The notes beneath the pieces were generated by a model. That model ran no database searches and was not told where the DNA came from. It saw only the letters and a program-made list of their open reading frames with translations. Source: a bacterium (GTDB lineage: Bacteria > Cyanobacteriota > Vampirovibrionia > Gastranaerophilales > Gastranaerophilaceae). Taken from it: 64,000 bases of DNA. Position numbers and translations under genes: made by a program. Within the stretch, counting starts at the first letter, position 1; each line of letters begins with the position of its first letter. Positions 1 to 9,070 of this stretch are shown here, in pieces. The stretch spans positions 248,001-312,000 of the forward strand of contig JAFQLC010000018.1 of NCBI GenBank assembly GCA_017396695.1, read 5' to 3'.

Positions 1-521
1 CGTTTTAAGTTGCCATAAAATTCAGTGTTGAATAAGCCTTCTCCTGGACCAATTGGGTCAGTTGAATCAATGAGCGCTATATCATATAAATTTTCTTTCC
101 CTTTGATAAAATCAATTGCATCTTGAACAAGCACTGAAACTTTAGGGTTATCTAATTCACCCGCAACTGTTGGAAAGAATTTTTTGCTTGCGTCAATTAC
201 CATACCGTCAATTTCAACCATATCAATATGTTTTACGCATTTATGTTTTAGGAGTTCACGAACTGTGCCACCATCGCCACCGCCAACAATTAAAATGTTT
301 TCAGGATTTTTGTGAGTGAGCATTGGAATATGAGTTATCATTTCATGGTAGAAAAATTCATCTCTTTCAGTTACCATCATCAAGCCATCAAGTGTTAAAA
401 CATTCCCGAATGCTCTTGAATGGAAAACATCAACTGTTTGAAATTCAGATTTACCAGAGAATAAATCTTTATCTTTTTCAATTGCTATGCCAAATCCTTC
501 AGGTGTAATTTCGTGGTACAT
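1..521 (-). CDS. speE: Spermidine synthase (3' part cut by window edge)
   Basis: Transfers an aminopropyl group from decarboxylated S-adenosylmethionine to putrescine in the cytoplasm. The visible 173 codons start at ATG 519-521 on the minus strand and give MYHEITPEGFG, then the nucleotide-binding GGGDGG motif (about residue 80), the acidic VEID segment and DSTDPIGPGEG, which are hallmarks of the SpeE family. The C-terminal part lies outside the window, so this is not a pseudogene. It is divergent from the small gene beginning at 594. The family call is firm; the exact polyamine substrate cannot be read from sequence. Confidence 0.93.
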   Translation of the reverse strand, partial: MYHEITPEGFGIAIEKDKDLFSGKSEFQTVDVFHSRAFGNVLTLDGLMMVTERDEFFYHEMITHIPMLTHKNPENILIVGGGDGGTVRELLKHKCVKHIDMVEIDGMVIDASKKFFPTVAGELDNPKVSVLVQDAIDFIKGKENLYDIALIDSTDPIGPGEGLFNTEFYGNLK

Positions 522-593
522 TTTTTCTCCTTGTTTAAAATCTTTAAATATATTATACTGGAAAAAATTATTTTGGTCGGGTTTTATATAAAT

Positions 594-863
594 ATGACAA
601 ACATTATTTCAAAATCTTTTGAATTATTTGTGGCGCAACCATTGAGCTTGCTCAGAAATGCCATTGTTCAGATTGTTGGCATTCAAAGTGGTAATCCTCA
701 AAATAAATCTGTGAATGTTTCTATGTTGGGTCAAAATAAAATCCAAATGACCGTTGTAAATTCAGATAAAATGTGCAATTTGCTTATGACGGTTGCATAT
801 AAAAAAAGGTTATTGGCGGAGAAAAAATTAAATGAAAATCAAGCAAGCAAAGTTCATAATTAG
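594..863 (+). CDS. Hypothetical protein, 89 aa, upstream of engB
   Basis: I do not recognise this family. The product starts MTNIISKSFELF, has a mildly hydrophobic first half (SLLRNAIVQIVGIQSG) and a basic C-terminus (KKRLLAEKKL). The frame stays open back to an ATG at 513, but that start would lie inside the divergent speE, so 594 is preferred. The 3' end overlaps the engB start by 32 bases (832-863), which argues for co-transcription and for the gene being real. Function unknown. Confidence 0.6.
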   Translation: MTNIISKSFELFVAQPLSLLRNAIVQIVGIQSGNPQNKSVNVSMLGQNKIQMTVVNSDKMCNLLMTVAYKKRLLAEKKLNENQASKVHN

Positions 864-1401
864 TTCTCCTAATCTCGCCTTGTGTCCAGAATTAAATCTT
901 CCAGAGTTTGCACTACTTGGGCGCTCTAATGTTGGGAAATCAAGTTTTATAAATGCACTAACTCGAAACGGAAAACTTGCCAAAACCTCGAATAAACCAG
1001 GGAAAACAAGGCTTATCAACCTTTTTCAAATAAATGAAGATTTTGTGATTGCAGACCTTCCCGGTTATGGTTACGCAAAAGTTTCACAAAGCACGCAAGC
1101 TGAATGGCAAAAAAATTTAGAGCAATATTTGCTAAAACGTGAGGCACTTAAATCTACAATTCAATTTATTGATGCTCGTCATGAAATTCAAAAAAATGAT
1201 TTTCAAATGAATGATTGGTTGAAAGTGAATTCTGTTCCTGTTTTTGCGATTATGACAAAATGCGATTATATTTCAAGAAATGAAGTTTTTACAAAAACTA
1301 AAAAAATCGAAAAATATTTCGGTTGTAAGTGTTTACCATTTTCTGTTAAAAATTCAATGTATAATGATGAAATTTTGAAGCATATTGAATCTTTATTCTG
1401 A
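832..1401 (+). CDS. engB: Ribosome biogenesis GTP-binding protein EngB/YsxC
   Basis: TRAFAC-class GTPase needed for assembly of the large ribosomal subunit. All G motifs are visible: P-loop GRSNVGKSS (residues 30-38), the switch I region TSNKPGKTR (52-60), DLPG (75-78), TKCD (142-145) and a G5-like SVK (about 171). The length of 189 aa is typical. The gene starts inside the end of the preceding small gene, and its last 9 bases overlap the convergent methyltransferase gene. No oddities. Confidence 0.95.
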   Translation: MKIKQAKFIISSPNLALCPELNLPEFALLGRSNVGKSSFINALTRNGKLAKTSNKPGKTRLINLFQINEDFVIADLPGYGYAKVSQSTQAEWQKNLEQYLLKREALKSTIQFIDARHEIQKNDFQMNDWLKVNSVPVFAIMTKCDYISRNEVFTKTKKIEKYFGCKCLPFSVKNSMYNDEILKHIESLF

Positions 1402-2133
1402 TTTTGAAATTTCGAAGAAGAATATTGAAGCGCAAACCGCAAGGTTTAGAGATTCAACCGTTTTTTTAATTGGAAGAGTTATGTTTTTATCTGAATAGGT
1501 AAGAATTTCTTTGCTTACGCCATCTGCCTCAGAGCCAAAAACGATTATAAAATTATCTTTTGTGTCGTCTAAAGATAATTGTTCGCCACCTGATACTACA
1601 GTTGTTAAGAATTTGTGTGTTTTTTTGAATTGCGCAAGGTCGGCATTTTCAAGGATTGGCATTTTAAAAATATTACCTGCTGAGGCTCTTATAACTTTTG
1701 ATGAATACGGGTCAGTAGAATTTCCTTGTAAAATGATGCCTTCTATTCCAAAAGCCTCAGCTGAGCGCAAAATTGTGCCTAGGTTGCCTGTGTCTTTTAT
1801 GTTTTCAAAAAGTGCTATTTTTTTAAATTTCAAGAAATCCGATGTTTTTGCTTTCGGTCTTTGAATAGTTGCAATAACAGGCGCTGGGCTTTTTGTTGTG
1901 CTTAATTTTTCTAAGATTTTTTGATTTACTCTATATTTGTTTTGAGCATCATAATTAAATTTTTCGTCTTCAAAAAATAGGTCAATAATTTTATAACCCG
2001 CATCAAGCGCCCCAAGCACAGATTTTTCACCTTCAAGAAGAATTTTTTCATCTCTGTTCTTTTTCATAACAAGCGAATATGTTTTTTTAACAATATCATT
2101 ATTAATGCTTGTAAGTTCAATAATATTACTCAT
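1393..2133 (-). CDS. TrmH/SpoU family RNA 2'-O-methyltransferase
   Basis: Predicted AdoMet-dependent rRNA or tRNA ribose methyltransferase of the SPOUT superfamily. It has an N-terminal RNA-binding segment with LLEGEKSVLGAL (residues about 33-44), then the trefoil-knot catalytic domain: ENIKDTGNLGTILRSAEAFG (motif 1), IIVFGSEADGVS (motif 2) and LPIKKTVESLNLAVCASI (motif 3). At 246 aa it is normal for RlmB/TsnR-like members. Its start overlaps the stop of the upstream peptidase gene by 8 bases, so the two are probably one transcript. The target nucleotide is not predictable. Confidence 0.9.
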   Translation of the reverse strand: MSNIIELTSINNDIVKKTYSLVMKKNRDEKILLEGEKSVLGALDAGYKIIDLFFEDEKFNYDAQNKYRVNQKILEKLSTTKSPAPVIATIQRPKAKTSDFLKFKKIALFENIKDTGNLGTILRSAEAFGIEGIILQGNSTDPYSSKVIRASAGNIFKMPILENADLAQFKKTHKFLTTVVSGGEQLSLDDTKDNFIIVFGSEADGVSKEILTYSDKNITLPIKKTVESLNLAVCASIFFFEISKSE

Positions 2134-3676
2134 TCAGCCCCCATTCTTCTAGTGCTTCGAGCTCTTTTTTATCTAGCATATCAAAATCAATCAGATTTTT
2201 TTCATAAGGAAATTTTGAAAATGACTGTATTTTTCCATTTTTATCAAGATAGCAAGAATTTTCAAGCCTTATGCCAAATTCCCCTTCTTTATATAACCCA
2301 GGTTCAATTGTAAAAGTCATATTGGGTTTTAGTTTGAATTTTTTATCTGCCATAGGAGAAAGTGTTGGTGGTGCTTGGTGCACATTTTGACCTATACCGT
2401 GCCCTAGTGAATGTGAAAAATCAAAACCCTCTGGCGCAACACTTTCAAGGTAATCTCTTGCGATTTTATCAAGCTCATAAGGTGATGAACTTCCTGATAT
2501 GTAGCTTTTAAGATTTGCTTTGAGCACCATAGTGTAGACCTTTTTCGCTTTTTCACTTGCTCCAAACGGCGCAAAAACACGAGTTATATCTGTTGCATAA
2601 CCCAAATCCCAAAAACCACCACAATCAAGTAACACTACATCATTTTTTTGAAGTTTTTTGTTTTTATCATAGTTTGAATAATGAATACTTGCGCTATTTT
2701 CGCCAATTGCAAGCAAAGTTTTAAAAGAAGGTGCGTATGCTCCTGCTTTTTTTAATTCTTCTTCAAAAATATTTTTGAGTTCAAGTTCGTTCATTCCTAA
2801 TTCTATTTTTGAGCGGAAACTAGCAAGAGCTTTATCGAGCATTGAAAAAGCATATTTATAATGTTTGATTTCGTCTGCATTTTTGGCGCCCATCAAGTTT
2901 GCAAGTTTGTCTTTTTTAATTAATTTTGGACTATTTATTGCGCTATAGTCTTTTAATGTGATGCTTCCTTCTTCAATAAGAATAGTATTTTCTTGGTTTT
3001 TTATAAAATCATTGTATTTTTCAAGTGGCTGAATTTCAACAAAATCAAAGTTTATTGGCAGTTTGTGGTTTGTGAATAAAATTGATTTTTCACCTAAGTA
3101 TAATCTTGCTTCAAAGCAAGATTTGAAATCGTAGTCAGTGCCTCTTAAATCAAGAGCGTATGCGATTTTATCCAAGTCTGTAATTAAATAATTTTGTTTG
3201 TATAATTTTTGAATTTTTTCAAATCTTTTTCTTGTGTTTTCAAGGTTTCTGCCAATATATTTTAAAATAGAAGTTTTGTATTCGCTTTTTTCTTCACAGT
3301 CTGTAATTTCATAGTTTTTAAGGCATTTTGTATATCTTAAAAATCTTGCAAGACCTATGTTTTCATTAATTAAAATTTTTGCTTTTTTAGGAATTATTGC
3401 GCTAAATGCATCAGTTAATTTTTCGCCCATTTGAACTTTATAAACGGATAAATTTTCGTTTGCTAAATTTTCCGCAGTAATATGGTATCTTGGGTCAACA
3501 AATAATGTAATTTTGCCGCTTTTATCAAGCAAGGCTTCGCCTTCAGTTCCTGAAAAACCTGTGATTTTTGCAAGTTCCGTATGACTCCCGTGCTCTCTTG
3601 AAAATTCGTCGCAAGAATTTAAGAGTACATAATCTGCACCAAATTTAGCTATTTTTTCTAATAATTTATCTTTCAT
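2126..3676 (-). CDS. M24 family metallopeptidase (Xaa-Pro aminopeptidase-like)
   Basis: Creatinase/pita-bread metallopeptidase, probably releasing N-terminal residues next to proline. The 516 aa hold two creatinase-like N-terminal domains and a catalytic domain with the metal ligands in order: LLDCGG and ATDITRVF (two Asp), HSLGHGIGQNVHQAP (His), FTIEPGLY (Glu) and GIRLENSCY (Glu). The second N-terminal domain puts it with the longer eukaryote/cyanobacterium-like aminopeptidase P forms. It sits 2 bases downstream of yjbQ and overlaps the methyltransferase gene. No signal peptide, so it is cytoplasmic. Confidence 0.9.
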   Translation of the reverse strand: MKDKLLEKIAKFGADYVLLNSCDEFSREHGSHTELAKITGFSGTEGEALLDKSGKITLFVDPRYHITAENLANENLSVYKVQMGEKLTDAFSAIIPKKAKILINENIGLARFLRYTKCLKNYEITDCEEKSEYKTSILKYIGRNLENTRKRFEKIQKLYKQNYLITDLDKIAYALDLRGTDYDFKSCFEARLYLGEKSILFTNHKLPINFDFVEIQPLEKYNDFIKNQENTILIEEGSITLKDYSAINSPKLIKKDKLANLMGAKNADEIKHYKYAFSMLDKALASFRSKIELGMNELELKNIFEEELKKAGAYAPSFKTLLAIGENSASIHYSNYDKNKKLQKNDVVLLDCGGFWDLGYATDITRVFAPFGASEKAKKVYTMVLKANLKSYISGSSSPYELDKIARDYLESVAPEGFDFSHSLGHGIGQNVHQAPPTLSPMADKKFKLKPNMTFTIEPGLYKEGEFGIRLENSCYLDKNGKIQSFSKFPYEKNLIDFDMLDKKELEALEEWGLNE

Positions 3677-3678
3677 AA

Positions 3679-4086
3679 TTAACCTGAAATATGTACTTTG
3701 ATTATTTTTTGGTTTGGTTTGTTGTCAAAATCAATAAACACAATTTGGCTGTTTCCAAGGTCAATTTCGCCATTTTCAAAAGGAAGCGAAATGGAATTTC
3801 CAAGGAAAACACTCCTAAGATGCGCGTATGCGTTTGTGTTATATTTTTCATCGAATTGGTAGATTTTATCAACAGGGATAAATTCACCAATAATTTCATG
3901 TAAATCTTGAACAATCGGAACACCCTTTGGCACCGCAACAACGCAAGATGTGAAATCCGGTGCAAAAATTTGCACAACACCTGACATTGTTCCTTGTTTT
4001 TTGACGGCTGATATAACAAGCCTTGTGATATCTATTGAATCATTGAATCCGCGAGAGGATATTTGAAATTTCTCAAATCTTCCCAT
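3679..4086 (-). CDS. yjbQ: YjbQ/UPF0047 family protein
   Basis: Small 135-aa protein of the UPF0047 family (TIGR00149). Family signatures are NTNAYAHLRSVFLG (residues about 86-99) followed by ISLPFENGEIDLGNSQIVFIDFD near the C-terminus. Members have been linked to a weak thiamine-phosphate synthase activity, but the true role is unsettled. The usual N-terminal His-Thr-Thr segment is replaced by APDFTSCVVAV, a divergence from the commonest form. It lies 4 bases downstream of waaA and 2 bases upstream of the M24 peptidase, in one minus-strand operon. Confidence 0.83.
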   Translation of the reverse strand: MGRFEKFQISSRGFNDSIDITRLVISAVKKQGTMSGVVQIFAPDFTSCVVAVPKGVPIVQDLHEIIGEFIPVDKIYQFDEKYNTNAYAHLRSVFLGNSISLPFENGEIDLGNSQIVFIDFDNKPNQKIIKVHISG

Positions 4087-4090
4087 AAAT

Positions 4091-5326
4091 TTATAACCCT
4101 TTTATGTAATTTGCCAAAAATTCGGTTGCACCTTGGTTTTCAAGAATTGCTTTTTTAGAATTTTCTTTCATTTCATTTTGGTAATTGAGGTCGGTTAATA
4201 TCTTTTCAAGCTCGGCTTCAAGTTCAGCCCCGTCGGATACAATTTTTGCACAATTGTATTTCAAAAGTTCGCGGTATATTACTTTAAAGTTTTTGATGTT
4301 AGCCCCTGATACTACGGGTTTTGACCATATTGTTGCCTCAAGTGGGTTGTGCCCTCCTGTGTTATTAAAACTTCCGCAGATGATACTAACATCTGAAACG
4401 GCATATAATCTTGAAAGTTCTCCCGTTGTGTTGAGCACTATAACATCTGCTTTTTCAAGGTTCGGGCTTGTTGTTCTTAGGTTGTAATTCAGTTTTTCGC
4501 TCTCTAAAAGTGCGCAAACTGAATTTACGCGCTCTAGGTGCCTCGGTGCGATTATAAGTTTTAAGTTTTCAATTTTATTTTTCAAATTTTTATAAGCAGA
4601 AATTATAATTTCATCTTCACCTGCATGCGTGCTTCCTGCAAGAATTGTCGGCATATTTCCTTTGTTATATTCTTTTTTTAGAACAAGCGCTGTTTCATCA
4701 GATGGAAACTCAATGTCGAATTTAATATTTCCCATATTCTGCACAATTTCATGGCTTGCGCCAATTTCAATAAACTTTTTAGCGTCTTCTTCGCTTTGCG
4801 CTAAAATGCCTGCGAAGTTTTTAAACACGTATTTGAAGAAAAAATTCAAAGCTTTATAAGTTTTAAAAGTAGAATCCGAGATCCTGCCGTTTGAAATAAA
4901 AACCTTAACTCCTGATTTTTTCATATTGTGTACAAAATTAGGCCAAATTTCTGTTTCAAAAATCATAACTTTACTTGGATTTATTGCACGTTTTGCTGAA
5001 TTAATCGCAAAATCAATGTCGAGCGGGAAATAGCAAATCTTTTCGCAATAATCTGATAATTTTTTCTTTGCAAGTTCAAGCCCTTGCGGAGTGGACACTG
5101 TAAGGACTATTTTTTCATCTTTATAATTTTTGATAAATTCTGTTACTGCTTGAACTTCACCAACTGAAACAGCATGAATCCAGAAGGTTTTTTCATCTAT
5201 TTTGAAATTATAAAATCCTAATTTTTCAAAAAAACCAGCTCGAATTTTTTTTGAAAATATAGATAATACACTCATCGCAAATAGAAATGGTATTGGAAAT
5301 AAAATTCTATATAAATTAATCATCAA
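4091..5326 (-). CDS. waaA: 3-deoxy-D-manno-octulosonic acid (Kdo) transferase
   Basis: Adds Kdo from CMP-Kdo to lipid A precursors at the inner membrane, so it implies lipopolysaccharide or a related outer-membrane lipid. The 411 aa begin with a hydrophobic anchor (residues about 4-24), then the N-terminal domain with FWIHAVSVGEVQAV, ETEIWPNF and ISNGRISD, and the C-terminal GT-B half with LAGSTHAGED, IIAPRHLERV and GGHNPLEAT. All are diagnostic for WaaA/KdtA. It overlaps the upstream DUF4127 gene by 11 bases. No other LPS gene is in the window. Confidence 0.93.
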   Translation of the reverse strand: MMINLYRILFPIPFLFAMSVLSIFSKKIRAGFFEKLGFYNFKIDEKTFWIHAVSVGEVQAVTEFIKNYKDEKIVLTVSTPQGLELAKKKLSDYCEKICYFPLDIDFAINSAKRAINPSKVMIFETEIWPNFVHNMKKSGVKVFISNGRISDSTFKTYKALNFFFKYVFKNFAGILAQSEEDAKKFIEIGASHEIVQNMGNIKFDIEFPSDETALVLKKEYNKGNMPTILAGSTHAGEDEIIISAYKNLKNKIENLKLIIAPRHLERVNSVCALLESEKLNYNLRTTSPNLEKADVIVLNTTGELSRLYAVSDVSIICGSFNNTGGHNPLEATIWSKPVVSGANIKNFKVIYRELLKYNCAKIVSDGAELEAELEKILTDLNYQNEMKENSKKAILENQGATEFLANYIKGL

Positions 5327-6710
5327 TGTTTATCTCAATTTCAAAACTTCTCGACCAAGGAAGTGAGTATTGCGCTTTCTTATAATTATAGTTGAAATAT
5401 TTTTTTATCCTATCTTCAAAAAGCTCAAATTCTTTTTCGTGCGGGCTAATTTTAAATTCGCCTGATACTTCACCTTCTTGGCGCACGGATTTCCTTATAT
5501 TTGCTTGATATGCCCAGTCGTCTAAGAGCCTTATGGAATTTAGCTTTTTGAAAGCATTTTCGTTGGTTTTTTCTGCAAAATATTTAACAAGCGCCATACA
5601 AATTACAGAGCCTATCGTGTTTGCGCTTGTGTTGTATCCTGAATATCCAAGAAAATCATCTTTCAATTCTTTATTCAAAATATTTTCTATAAAATTATTA
5701 TCTGCGCCATTTGCGTTGTTTACATCTGCTATAAAATAAGGCTTTTTGAAATTCAATTCGTGCTTTTTGTTTGACTTATTTTCTTCGCCAAGCACGTGGT
5801 CGCCTTGTTCATATTCAAAATTATTGATGTAGAAAATTAAATCTGCGTCATCTTTAATTTCAACTCCCGCAAGGGAAAGTTGACCTTTAACACAATCGAA
5901 AAGCGGTACATCTTCGTATTTTGAAATTTTGTTTTTTGAATTTTCTTGCGCAAAAATTAGTTGAACAGATGGTTTTTTTCCTTGCATAATTGCTCTTGCA
6001 AGCAGTGTTAGAGGAATTTCATCAGCGCCTGTTTTAATTAAAATGTTATTATAGCCTTCGCTTGCTTTTGCTAATTTTTCTGCCTCTTCAACATTTAAAC
6101 CAAATTCGGCGCAATCGTCTTTTGAAAAAATAAGAGTGTCAATAATTCCTTTTTTTGCAAGCTTAAGATAGTAATTGTTAACAATGAAGTTTCTTTTTCT
6201 TGTTGCAATGTAATCTTCTAAAATTTCCTTTGGGATTGTGTTTATAACGCAATTTGCTTCATATAATCTTTTCGATTTGTGCAAATTATAAGAATATTCA
6301 AAAATCTTTTTGCCCCAAGGATTCCAATATTCTTTTTCTTCTTCGTTAATGCTATTATTTGAAATACGCATAATACTTGAAAATGCATAAATTTTAGCAC
6401 TTTGGCGGGCAATAATTTCCTCTAGCCTTTTAACTCTTAATAAAATTTCTTCGCATTTTTCTTCACATCTTCTTGAATTTACAAGCCCGCCATAAGCAAG
6501 CGTATCAAGGCTTAAAATTATAAAATCAACATCAGGTAAATTTTCAAGCCATAAAAAGATGTTTTCAATGTTTGCTGGGGTAATTAAACCGCCCAAATAC
6601 TCTCTTGGTGGGAGATATAGTTTAATATTTTCATCTTGTGCGCAAATATCCGATATGAGGTTATAGCATATCGGGCGATTATCAATCGGAACTATTGCAA
6701 TCTTTTTCAT
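5316..6710 (-). CDS. DUF4127 family protein
   Basis: Protein of about 464 aa beginning MKKIAIVPIDNRPICYNL, the N-terminal signature of DUF4127 (Ile-Val-Pro-Leu/Ile-Asp-x-Arg-Pro). Further conserved-looking segments are LPPREYLGGL, ILSLDTLAYGGLVNSRR and KTGADEIPLTLLARA. The biochemical role of the family is unknown; the pattern of conserved Asp, Arg and Gly looks enzymatic. An open frame continues 16 codons upstream to 6758, but that would overlap the divergent murF start at 6750, so ATG 6708-6710 is chosen. It probably heads the waaA-yjbQ-peptidase operon. Confidence 0.75.
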   Translation of the reverse strand: MKKIAIVPIDNRPICYNLISDICAQDENIKLYLPPREYLGGLITPANIENIFLWLENLPDVDFIILSLDTLAYGGLVNSRRCEEKCEEILLRVKRLEEIIARQSAKIYAFSSIMRISNNSINEEEKEYWNPWGKKIFEYSYNLHKSKRLYEANCVINTIPKEILEDYIATRKRNFIVNNYYLKLAKKGIIDTLIFSKDDCAEFGLNVEEAEKLAKASEGYNNILIKTGADEIPLTLLARAIMQGKKPSVQLIFAQENSKNKISKYEDVPLFDCVKGQLSLAGVEIKDDADLIFYINNFEYEQGDHVLGEENKSNKKHELNFKKPYFIADVNNANGADNNFIENILNKELKDDFLGYSGYNTSANTIGSVICMALVKYFAEKTNENAFKKLNSIRLLDDWAYQANIRKSVRQEGEVSGEFKISPHEKEFELFEDRIKKYFNYNYKKAQYSLPWSRSFEIEINIDD

Positions 6711-6749
6711 GAAATCAATTTTACAACATTTTCTGTTTGATTTACAATA

Positions 6750-8108
6750 ATGATACACAAAATTTATGGAGAAATTTTGAAATTCACTTTAGCTGAGATA
6801 ATTAGTGCAACTGGGGCGAAACTTATTTGGGGAGAGGAGATTTCCGGTAAGTTTGAAATAAGCACTGACACAAGAACAATAAAAGAAAATGATATATATT
6901 TGCCACTTCGAGGCGAAAATTTTGACGGGCATACATTTATTCCAAATGCCTTGAATTCTGGCGCTATTGGTTATTTTACCCAAAATGAAAAAGTTGTAGA
7001 TAAAAATGCAAAATTTGTTTTATATGTTAAAAACTCTCTTGTTGCTTATCTTGAACTTGCAAACTATATAAGAAATAAAATTAATCCTAAAATTATTGCA
7101 ATTACGGGAAGCTCAGGAAAAACAACTGTTAAAGAAATGATGAGCTCGGTGCTTGCAACAACATTTAAAACCCATAAATCTAAGCTTAACCACAATAATG
7201 AAATTGGTTTGTGCCAAACAATGTTTTTGATGCCAGAAGACACGGAAGTTGCAGTTGTTGAATTTGGTATGAGAAATTTAGGCGAAATTGAGCTTCTTGC
7301 AAAATACTTAGAACCTAACATTGGAATTATCACAAATATTGGAACAGCACATGTTGAAAGACTTGGTTCTGTTGAAAACATTGCAACAGCTAAATGTGAA
7401 ATTTTAGATTATATTAAACAAGATGGTGCTTTTGTTTCGATTAAAGATGAAAAAGTGATTTCTAGAGCGAAAAAATTTGATTTTGAAAAAGATTTTCTCT
7501 CTATAGAAGATGTTAAAAACATTGAAATTGCGAAAAACTATACTTCGTTTGTTTGGCAAGAAGAAAAATATGAACTTCAAATTGAGGGCGAACACAATAT
7601 TGAAAATGCGCTTTTAGTGATGCGCACAGCAGAAATTCTTGGCGTTAGCACGGAAAATATTAAAAAAGGTCTTTGGAATTTTCATCAAATTGAAAAAAGG
7701 TGGGAAATAACCAACCATAATGGTTTAACTTTTATTAATGATAGCTATAATGCAAATCCAGAATCTATGAAGGCTGTTTTAAAAACATTTTTATCTGTTT
7801 ACAGAGCGCCTGTTTATTTGGTTCTTGGAGATATGGCAGAGCTTGGGAAAGATGAAATCAAATATCACAAAGAAATTGGTGCTTTTTTGAATAATTATGA
7901 GGATGTCAAGCTTTTAACTGTTGGAGATTTGGCAAAATTTATTTGCCAAAATACAAAAATTGAAGCGCATCATTTTAATTCTCACAAAGAATGCGCTCAA
8001 TATATTGCCGATAATTGCGAAAGCGGTGCTACTTTGCTTTTTAAAGCATCAAGGGTTATGCAGTTTGAAAAAATTATAGAGGAAATCAAAAACTATGATA
8101 ATGTCTAG
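6750..8108 (+). CDS. murF: UDP-MurNAc-tripeptide:D-Ala-D-Ala ligase MurF
   Basis: ATP-dependent ligase that completes the UDP-MurNAc-pentapeptide. The 452 aa show the three Mur ligase domains: an N-terminal UDP-binding domain with STDTRTI (residues 38-44), the P-loop ITGSSGKTT (118-126) with HNNEIGL after it, and a C-terminal domain with INDSYNANPESM, which distinguishes MurF from MurE. LVLGDMAELG is the usual C-terminal motif. It heads the wall/division operon and overlaps mraY by 14 bases. The typical upstream dcw genes (mraZ, mraW, ftsI, murE) are absent here. Confidence 0.95.
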   Translation: MIHKIYGEILKFTLAEIISATGAKLIWGEEISGKFEISTDTRTIKENDIYLPLRGENFDGHTFIPNALNSGAIGYFTQNEKVVDKNAKFVLYVKNSLVAYLELANYIRNKINPKIIAITGSSGKTTVKEMMSSVLATTFKTHKSKLNHNNEIGLCQTMFLMPEDTEVAVVEFGMRNLGEIELLAKYLEPNIGIITNIGTAHVERLGSVENIATAKCEILDYIKQDGAFVSIKDEKVISRAKKFDFEKDFLSIEDVKNIEIAKNYTSFVWQEEKYELQIEGEHNIENALLVMRTAEILGVSTENIKKGLWNFHQIEKRWEITNHNGLTFINDSYNANPESMKAVLKTFLSVYRAPVYLVLGDMAELGKDEIKYHKEIGAFLNNYEDVKLLTVGDLAKFICQNTKIEAHHFNSHKECAQYIADNCESGATLLFKASRVMQFEKIIEEIKNYDNV

Positions 8109-9069
8109 TGTTGCAGGCTTAATTGCTCTTGTGTTAACTTTACTTTTGGGTGTTCCATACATTGCTTTTATGAAAAAGAAAATGTATGCACAATATCTTC
8201 GTGAAGAAGTGGCACAAATGCATGCTGGCAAGGAAAAAACTCCAACAACTGGCGGTGTTTTTATGGTGCTTGCAATTGTGATTGCCTCTGTCATTGCACT
8301 TTTTATGGCAGAAGCCACAACTAAAAGAGCTTGTATTGCAATAATTACATTCCTTTTCTATGCCTTTACTGGTTTTGAGGACGATATTAAAAAAATCAAA
8401 GGCAAGCAAAATATGGGGCTTAGTGCAAAAGGCAAATTGATGTTGCAAATTGCAGTTAGCTTGCTTCCTGCGGTTTATCTTATTTATTCGTCAAGAACTG
8501 AAGTTTCGTTTTTTAATTTCAGCATAGAGCTTGGCTGGTTCTTTTACCCAGTTTTTGCAGTGTTTATGATTGTTGGTGCTTCAAATGCAGTAAATCTTAC
8601 AGACGGGCTTGATGGGCTTGCATCATCCAGCTCTTTCTGGGCATTTCTTGCTTGTTCAATTCTTTCTTTTATGAATGGATATGTTGATCTTGCAATAATT
8701 TCAGCTGCTGCTGCCGCAACTTCTCTTGGTTTTTTATACTACAACAAAAAACCAGCAAAAATCTTTATGGGCGACACTGGAAGTTTAGCCCTTGGTGGAC
8801 TTCTTGCAACAATTGCAATTATGGGAAAATTTGAACTTTGGTTAATCCCAATCGGAATTTTGTTTATATGTGAAACATTATCTGTAATGTTGCAGGTTGC
8901 AAGTTTTAAACTAACAGGAAAAAGAATATTCAAAATGAGTCCAATACATCACCATTTTGAACTTTTGGGCTGGAGTGAAAAGAAAATTGTTTTTGTGTTT
9001 TCTTTAGTTTCTTTTATCGGCTCAGCGCTCGCAGTTATCGGATTCTATTTTGCAAAAACTATGGGTTAA
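8095..9069 (+). CDS. mraY: Phospho-N-acetylmuramoyl-pentapeptide transferase MraY
   Basis: Integral membrane enzyme that transfers phospho-MurNAc-pentapeptide to undecaprenyl phosphate, forming lipid I. The 324 aa hold about ten membrane segments and the family motifs KTPTTGGVFM, GFEDDIKK, NAVNLTDGLDGLAS, FMGDTGSLALGG and SPIHHHFELLGWSE. A second ATG lies two codons in, so the start could be 8101. It is embedded between murF (14-base overlap) and murD (1-base gap), as in most dcw operons. Confidence 0.96.
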   Translation: MIMSSVAGLIALVLTLLLGVPYIAFMKKKMYAQYLREEVAQMHAGKEKTPTTGGVFMVLAIVIASVIALFMAEATTKRACIAIITFLFYAFTGFEDDIKKIKGKQNMGLSAKGKLMLQIAVSLLPAVYLIYSSRTEVSFFNFSIELGWFFYPVFAVFMIVGASNAVNLTDGLDGLASSSSFWAFLACSILSFMNGYVDLAIISAAAAATSLGFLYYNKKPAKIFMGDTGSLALGGLLATIAIMGKFELWLIPIGILFICETLSVMLQVASFKLTGKRIFKMSPIHHHFELLGWSEKKIVFVFSLVSFIGSALAVIGFYFAKTMG

Positions 9070-9070
9070 T

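Noticed and set aside
1..521. speE as a truncated pseudogene
   Set aside because: It is cut only by the window edge; the reading frame is intact to base 1.
594..863. Extension of the 89-aa protein back to 513
   Set aside because: The extra codons lie on the start of divergent speE.
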